DNA from: an uncultured Atopostipes sp.
GTDB taxonomy: Bacteria > Bacillota > Bacilli > Lactobacillales > Carnobacteriaceae_A
Assembly (NCBI GenBank): GCA_910588235.1
Contig: CAJUOQ010000007.1
Coordinates: 4,273-68,272 of the forward strand
DNA: 64,000 nt
Reading direction: 5' to 3'
Position 1 is the stretch's first letter, and every line of letters starts with the position of its first letter. The notes under the pieces are model-generated. The model worked only from the letters and a program-made list of their open reading frames with translations, made no database searches and was not told where the DNA came from. A program made the position numbers and the translations under genes. Positions 60,055 to 64,000 of this stretch are shown here, in pieces.

Positions 60055-60136
60055 TATAATCTTCCTTACTTTTAAACATATTCTTGATCATCTGTCGTAT
60101 TATAGAGACTTTTTGTTCATTTAGCCAACCATTTGT

Positions 60137-61156
60137 TTACTCCGCTTTTCCTTCGCGACGCATCAATTCTAAGACTGTTTCAGAAACATCGGCCTCTTCA
60201 TAAGCGACTTTGTAAATCGCTTCTGTAATCGGCATATCGATGCCACATTCTTCAGCTAATTCTTTAGCAGCAATCACTGTAGACAACCCTTCAATGGCCA
60301 TTCCAATTTTTTCTTGAATTTCATCTAAACTGAAGCCTTTGCCAATCAGTTTACCGGCTTGCCAGTTTCTAGAATGAGGACTCGTACAAGTAACAATTAA
60401 ATCCCCAACACCACTTAACCCCATAAAAGTTTGTGGTTCTGCGCCTAACTGCATGCCTAATCTCGAAATTTCGGCCAAACCACGGGTCACCAGTGCGGCC
60501 ATCGCATTGTCACCAAAACCTAAACCCTTCAACGCGCCTGCACCGACCGCTATAATATTTTTTAATGCCGCACCTAGTTCGACACCAGTAATATCTTGAT
60601 TACGATAAACTCGGAAATAATCATTCATAAATAAATGTTGGACTTTTCGAGCGATTTCTTCGTTTTCACTCGCTGAAGTGATACTGGTCAAATCCTGAAC
60701 CGCGACTTCTTCTGCATGGCTTGGACCCGATAAGGCGACAATCCCTGTTCGTTTTTCAGGAGCAATTTCTTCAGCTAAAATAGTAGAAATCCGTTGATGC
60801 GTTCCTTGTTCTAATCCTTTTGAAGCATGAACAATGATTTTTGGTTCTTTAATGATTTCGTTTAAGTTCTTCGCGAGAGCTCGAATACCACTTGTTGGAA
60901 TAACGATAACGATGATATCTCGTTCCGAAACAACTTCTTCTAAATCTGTCGTTGCTGTTATCGTTTCAGGAATTTCGATATTTTTAAGATATTTTGAGTT
61001 TGTATGATTTTGATTAATTTCAGCAACAATCTTCGCGTCACTCGGACGTGTCCATAGTTTAACATCCTGTCCATTTTCTGCCAAAACTTTTGCCAGAGCA
61101 GTTCCCCACGAACCTGCGCCTAAAATGGCTACTTTTTCTTGTTTTACATTATTCAC
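60137..61156 (-). CDS. gpsA: Glycerol-3-phosphate dehydrogenase [NAD(P)+]
   Basis: 339 aa, GTG start at 61156, 8 bp after GAGGAGG. NAD site AILGAGSWGTALA, VHASKGLEQGTHQ, LSGPSHAEEVA, catalytic Lys in GAALKNIIAVGAG and LSGVGDLIVTCTS. Makes glycerol-3-phosphate for phospholipids from dihydroxyacetone phosphate. Confidence 0.96.
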   Translation of the reverse strand: MNNVKQEKVAILGAGSWGTALAKVLAENGQDVKLWTRPSDAKIVAEINQNHTNSKYLKNIEIPETITATTDLEEVVSERDIIVIVIPTSGIRALAKNLNEIIKEPKIIVHASKGLEQGTHQRISTILAEEIAPEKRTGIVALSGPSHAEEVAVQDLTSITSASENEEIARKVQHLFMNDYFRVYRNQDITGVELGAALKNIIAVGAGALKGLGFGDNAMAALVTRGLAEISRLGMQLGAEPQTFMGLSGVGDLIVTCTSPHSRNWQAGKLIGKGFSLDEIQEKIGMAIEGLSTVIAAKELAEECGIDMPITEAIYKVAYEEADVSETVLELMRREGKAE

Positions 61157-61198
61157 AAAAATATCCTCCTCGTATAATAACCAAAACGACTCGATCCA

Positions 61199-62077
61199 TT
61201 ATTTTTTATTGCGCTCATGATAAGCTTCTTTTTTTCGTGCAAATTCAATTTCATATTGAATCCCATCCGTATAATAAGGGGGTTGCGGATATTTATAACG
61301 GCGTTGATAAATAATGATTCCCATGCCAATCCCAATCAGAATCACGGAAACAATTTGAGAAACACGCATAGGTCCTAAATATAAACTATCTGTCCGCATG
61401 CCTTCAATAAAGAAACGGCCTACTCCATACCAAATTAAATAACCAGCAGTAATTTCTCCTCGTAATAAGAGCTTTTCTCGCTTTCGCAGAATGAATAAAA
61501 GAATAACGCCGAGCAGATTCCATACCGACTCATATAAAAACGCCGGATGATAGTAAGCTCCGTTAATATTCATCTGCTCGATGATGAATTCTGGCAACAT
61601 TAATTTTTCTAAAAATTGACGACTAACTTCGCCACCGTGAGCTTCTTGGTTAATGAAATTGCCCCAACGACCAATCGCTTGTGCTAGCAATACATGCGGC
61701 GCTAAGATGTCTGTCATCAATAATAAAGGGACGTTTTCTTTTTTAGAACGATAATAAACCACGAGAAGGCCTGCAATAATCCCACCATAAATGGCTAGGC
61801 CTCCCTCCCAAATATAAAAGATTCGAATTGGATCGCTTAAATAAAAGTCTAACTCAAATAGCACATAATATAAACGAGCGCCAATGATCCCTATTGGAAG
61901 CGTCCAAAAAGCAGTATCAACGATAAAATCTTCCGATATACCTCTCTTTTCCCCTTCATGAATCGTTAAATAAATCGCCAATATCATTCCCGCTACAATA
62001 ATCAAACCGTACCAGTTAACAGAAATCGGTCCAAGTTCAAAGGCTATCGGATCAATAGCCATTACATTAAAATTCAT
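61199..62077 (-). CDS. lgt: Lgt, prolipoprotein diacylglyceryl transferase (core copy)
   Basis: 292 aa, seven membrane segments. Signature AIGRWGNFINQEAHGGEVS with the essential Arg, and GMRTDSLYLGPMRVSQIVS near the C-terminus. Attaches diacylglycerol to the lipobox Cys of lipoproteins. Intact, unlike the island copy at 25792-26678, to which it is very similar. Confidence 0.96.
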   Translation of the reverse strand: MNFNVMAIDPIAFELGPISVNWYGLIIVAGMILAIYLTIHEGEKRGISEDFIVDTAFWTLPIGIIGARLYYVLFELDFYLSDPIRIFYIWEGGLAIYGGIIAGLLVVYYRSKKENVPLLLMTDILAPHVLLAQAIGRWGNFINQEAHGGEVSRQFLEKLMLPEFIIEQMNINGAYYHPAFLYESVWNLLGVILLFILRKREKLLLRGEITAGYLIWYGVGRFFIEGMRTDSLYLGPMRVSQIVSVILIGIGMGIIIYQRRYKYPQPPYYTDGIQYEIEFARKKEAYHERNKK

Positions 62078-62126
62078 TTTTTACACCTTCTACATTTTTA
62101 ATATTTAAAACACAATGACTATATGT

Positions 62127-63077
62127 CTAAACTTCCGTCCCATCATCTTTATTCTGTTCAATCAAGCGTGTTAAATTCTGTTCAAATTGAGCTGTTGCAT
62201 CATATCCCATACGCTTCGCGCGAATGTTCATAGCGGCCACTTCAATAATAGTCGCTAAATTTCGTCCAACTCGTACAGGAATATGTAGTAACGGCAAGTC
62301 AACGTTAAAGAATCTCATCGATTCGACTTTATTGCCTAAGCGATCGAACGAATGATTTTTATCCCATTGTTTTAAATCGATCACCATATCAATAACCGTC
62401 GATTCACGAACCGAACCGACACCGAACATGTTTAAGATGTCAATCACGCCTACTCCTCGGATTTCAATGAGATGGCGTAAAATTTCTGGAGCTTCTCCAA
62501 TAATCCGGCTTTCATCCATCATATATAATTCTACACGGTCATCCGCCACTAAACGATGCCCTCTTTGAATCAATTCCAACGCTGTTTCAGATTTACCAAT
62601 ACCGGATTCGCCCATAATCAACACGCCCATCCCGTAGATTTCCACTAAAACGCCGTGCTGATCTCTTCTTTCCGATAAATGTTGTTCCAAATAATTCATC
62701 ACATTCGCAGAAAGACGTGTCGTATTTCGTTCAGAAACTAAAACTGGAATCCCTCTATTCGTCGCGGCTTCTAATAATTCTTCAGGGACTTCAAGCCCTC
62801 GTGAAATTAAAAATACCGGCGTCTCTGGGTCACATAAACGTCTTACAATAATCTTGCGTTCATCAATCGTCATCCGATTTAAAAAAGAGACTTCCGTTTT
62901 CCCTAACAATTGAACGCGGTTTTGCGGGTAATAATCAAAATAGCCTGTCAATTCTAGCGCTGGACGCGAAAGATCACTCACTTTAATTTGACGGTCTAAA
63001 AAATTTTCACCGGCTGCAACTTTTACGTAAGGCATGTCTTCAAGTAACTCTTGAACAGTTACCGTATTCGTATTCAA
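62127..63077 (-). CDS. hprK: HPr kinase/phosphorylase
   Basis: 316 aa, TTG start at 63077 behind GAGGTG. Walker A LIMGESGIGKSETALEL, HRLVADDRVEL and the signature IEIRGVGVIDILNMFGVGSV. It phosphorylates HPr at Ser46, making the CcpA co-repressor that should act at the cre sites near gldA; its enzyme partner HPr also feeds DhaM. Confidence 0.96.
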   Translation of the reverse strand: MNTNTVTVQELLEDMPYVKVAAGENFLDRQIKVSDLSRPALELTGYFDYYPQNRVQLLGKTEVSFLNRMTIDERKIIVRRLCDPETPVFLISRGLEVPEELLEAATNRGIPVLVSERNTTRLSANVMNYLEQHLSERRDQHGVLVEIYGMGVLIMGESGIGKSETALELIQRGHRLVADDRVELYMMDESRIIGEAPEILRHLIEIRGVGVIDILNMFGVGSVRESTVIDMVIDLKQWDKNHSFDRLGNKVESMRFFNVDLPLLHIPVRVGRNLATIIEVAAMNIRAKRMGYDATAQFEQNLTRLIEQNKDDGTEV

Positions 63078-63212
63078 AAAAGCTCACCTCATAAGTTTAT
63101 TTGTTCATTTTTTATATTTTTATTTCGTTTTTAAAATTCTTACAATAAGTATAATAATAGCATAACTCATAGCAACTTGCGAACCTCATTTTGGATCAAT
63201 AAACATAAAAAA

Positions 63213-63241
63213 ACTGCCTTATTCTACTAAAATAAGACAGT
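63213..63241 (-). terminator. Terminator after yvlD
   Basis: ACTGCCTTATT / AATAAGACAGT stem with one mismatch; T-run on the minus strand. Confidence 0.7.
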
Positions 63242-63251
63242 CTCCTTTTGG

Positions 63252-63584
63252 TTATACGTCTTTTGTGACTAAGGAATTCACTAAGGATAAAATCAGTGAA
63301 ACGAAAATCGCTTGTCCAAAAGAACTGATAAAGAAGCCAGATACTAAATAACCTGTTAGCCAAATCATCAGTCCATTAATCACAAAGTAAAATAATCCTA
63401 ATGTGAGTAAAGTGACGGGTAAAGAAAGGATAGAAACAATCGGTCTTACCAAGCCATTCAATAAGCTTAATATCACCGCAGCTAACACCGCTGTCGTCCA
63501 TGTGTCTACCCTAAATCCATCTAAAAAGTTTGCAAGGACTAAAAAGATGACGGTATTTAGTACAATTCTTTGCCACCATTTCAT
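63252..63584 (-). CDS. YvlD-like membrane protein (phage holin/4TM family)
   Basis: 110 aa, four membrane segments (NTVIFLVLANFLDGF, AAVILSLLNGLVRPIV, LLTLGLFYFVINGLMIWL, AIFVSLILSLVNSLV). LNGLVRPI--ILSLP-TLLTLGLF is the family signature. Starts 1 bp after the pspC stop, so coupled with it. In B. subtilis yvlC-yvlD likewise precede hprK. Confidence 0.88.
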   Translation of the reverse strand: MKWWQRIVLNTVIFLVLANFLDGFRVDTWTTAVLAAVILSLLNGLVRPIVSILSLPVTLLTLGLFYFVINGLMIWLTGYLVSGFFISSFGQAIFVSLILSLVNSLVTKDV

Positions 63585-63585
63585 A

Positions 63586-63924
63586 TTAAAAATCACTCCA
63601 ATCTTCTTCTTCAATATCTTCTACTGTTGAAGAAGGCTGTTCGTCAACACTCTGTGACCACTCAACATCTTTTTCTGGCTGTTTTCGGCGGTCTCTTTTT
63701 GCTGATTTCTTATGATAGAGTCTTTCATCTCTATCTTCATCTTTGGGTGCTTTCGGTATTAAAATAGCGCCCACTATATAAAGAGGAATCACTGGAAACG
63801 GACTGAAAAACATTAAAAGTGCTGCTCCAATCCGGATTAAAGTCGGATCTACTTGGAAATATTCTCCAATACCAGCAAGTACTCCAGCGACCACGACATC
63901 GTCTCTCGATCTAGTTAATCTCAT
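63586..63924 (-). CDS. PspC-domain protein
   Basis: 112 aa. LTRSRDDVVVAGVLAGIGEY and two hydrophobic stretches (ALLMFFSPFPVIPLYIVGAILIP) form the PspC domain, followed by a charged cytoplasmic tail of about 50 residues. Such proteins take part in envelope-stress sensing. AGGAGGA lies 6 bp before the ATG; the promoter is at the window edge and not fully visible. Confidence 0.88.
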   Translation of the reverse strand: MRLTRSRDDVVVAGVLAGIGEYFQVDPTLIRIGAALLMFFSPFPVIPLYIVGAILIPKAPKDEDRDERLYHKKSAKRDRRKQPEKDVEWSQSVDEQPSSTVEDIEEEDWSDF

Positions 63925-64000
63925 ACCGATTCCTCCTTTCTCTTAAAAGTACTTCCAAAATTTTCTTTATATTTCTAACATTTACCTTATACAAACGTTG

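Noticed and set aside
1..64000. tRNA or rRNA genes
   Set aside because: None recognised; the only tRNA-like structure is the tmRNA end and its degenerate copy at 38496-38524.

Overview
The window looks like the chromosome of a low-GC Gram-positive bacterium of the order Lactobacillales, most likely Carnobacteriaceae or a close relative (genus not resolvable). The evidence is AT-rich DNA, strong AGGAGG-type ribosome sites, many TTG/GTG starts, and the gene order pspC-yvlD-hprK-lgt-gpsA-trxB-pgcA-rapZ-yvcK-whiA-clpP-cggR-gapA-pgk-tpiA-gpmI-eno-secG-est-rnr-smpB-ssrA typical of that group.

Layout. (1) 1-5147: glycerol/dihydroxyacetone catabolism. gldA-dhaK-dhaL-dhaM read leftward; dhaS and a glycerol-kinase-like gene read rightward. 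The divergent promoter region holds a DhaS-type operator and two cre-like sites. (2) 5325-7028: a complete IS3-family element inserted in the loop of an older hairpin, followed by a dehydrogenase remnant and an alpha/beta hydrolase. (3) 8.9-37.3 kb: a mosaic metal/metalloid island. It carries arsA-arsR-arsD, a double rhodanese, merR-merA, cadC-cadD-cadA, a CDF fragment, a P1B-4 ATPase behind a Zur-like box, a ZIP transporter, a czrA-CDF operon, decayed mer and cad remnants, a frameshifted second lgt, FetAB, a cupin, and a P1B-4 ATPase controlled by a NiCo riboswitch. From 25.2 to 36.6 kb there is a set of eight promoters with one shared design. Each has a TTGAT-N4-ATCAA (FNR-type) box exactly 22 bp upstream of the -10 element. 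They drive mini HMA proteins with an LTCPSC motif, a Dps, a P1B ATPase with CPG in place of CPC, a hemerythrin/Ric-like small protein and two copies of an unrecognised two-repeat protein. A tyrosine recombinase remnant lies near the island's right end, beside the 3' end of ssrA (tmRNA), a classic integration site. (4) 37.9-64 kb: core chromosome, nearly all leftward, with tmRNA and SmpB, RNase R, the lower glycolytic operon under CggR, ClpP, WhiA/YvcK/RapZ, PgcA, TrxB, GpsA, Lgt, HPrK and the PspC/YvlD pair. It is interrupted by a frameshifted NERD-domain gene and a 40-bp tandem repeat.

How it fits together. Glycerol is oxidised by GldA to dihydroxyacetone, phosphorylated by the PTS-fed DhaKLM enzyme and passed to the glycolytic genes at 45-51 kb. 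The island combines detoxification of As, Hg, Cd/Zn and Co/Ni with iron handling (FetAB, Dps, a Ric-like protein). The strongest candidate for an undescribed system is the FNR-box regulon of small HMA proteins, CPG-ATPase, Dps and the two-repeat proteins; no gene for its regulator is visible here. All calls come from reading the sequence; no database search was run.
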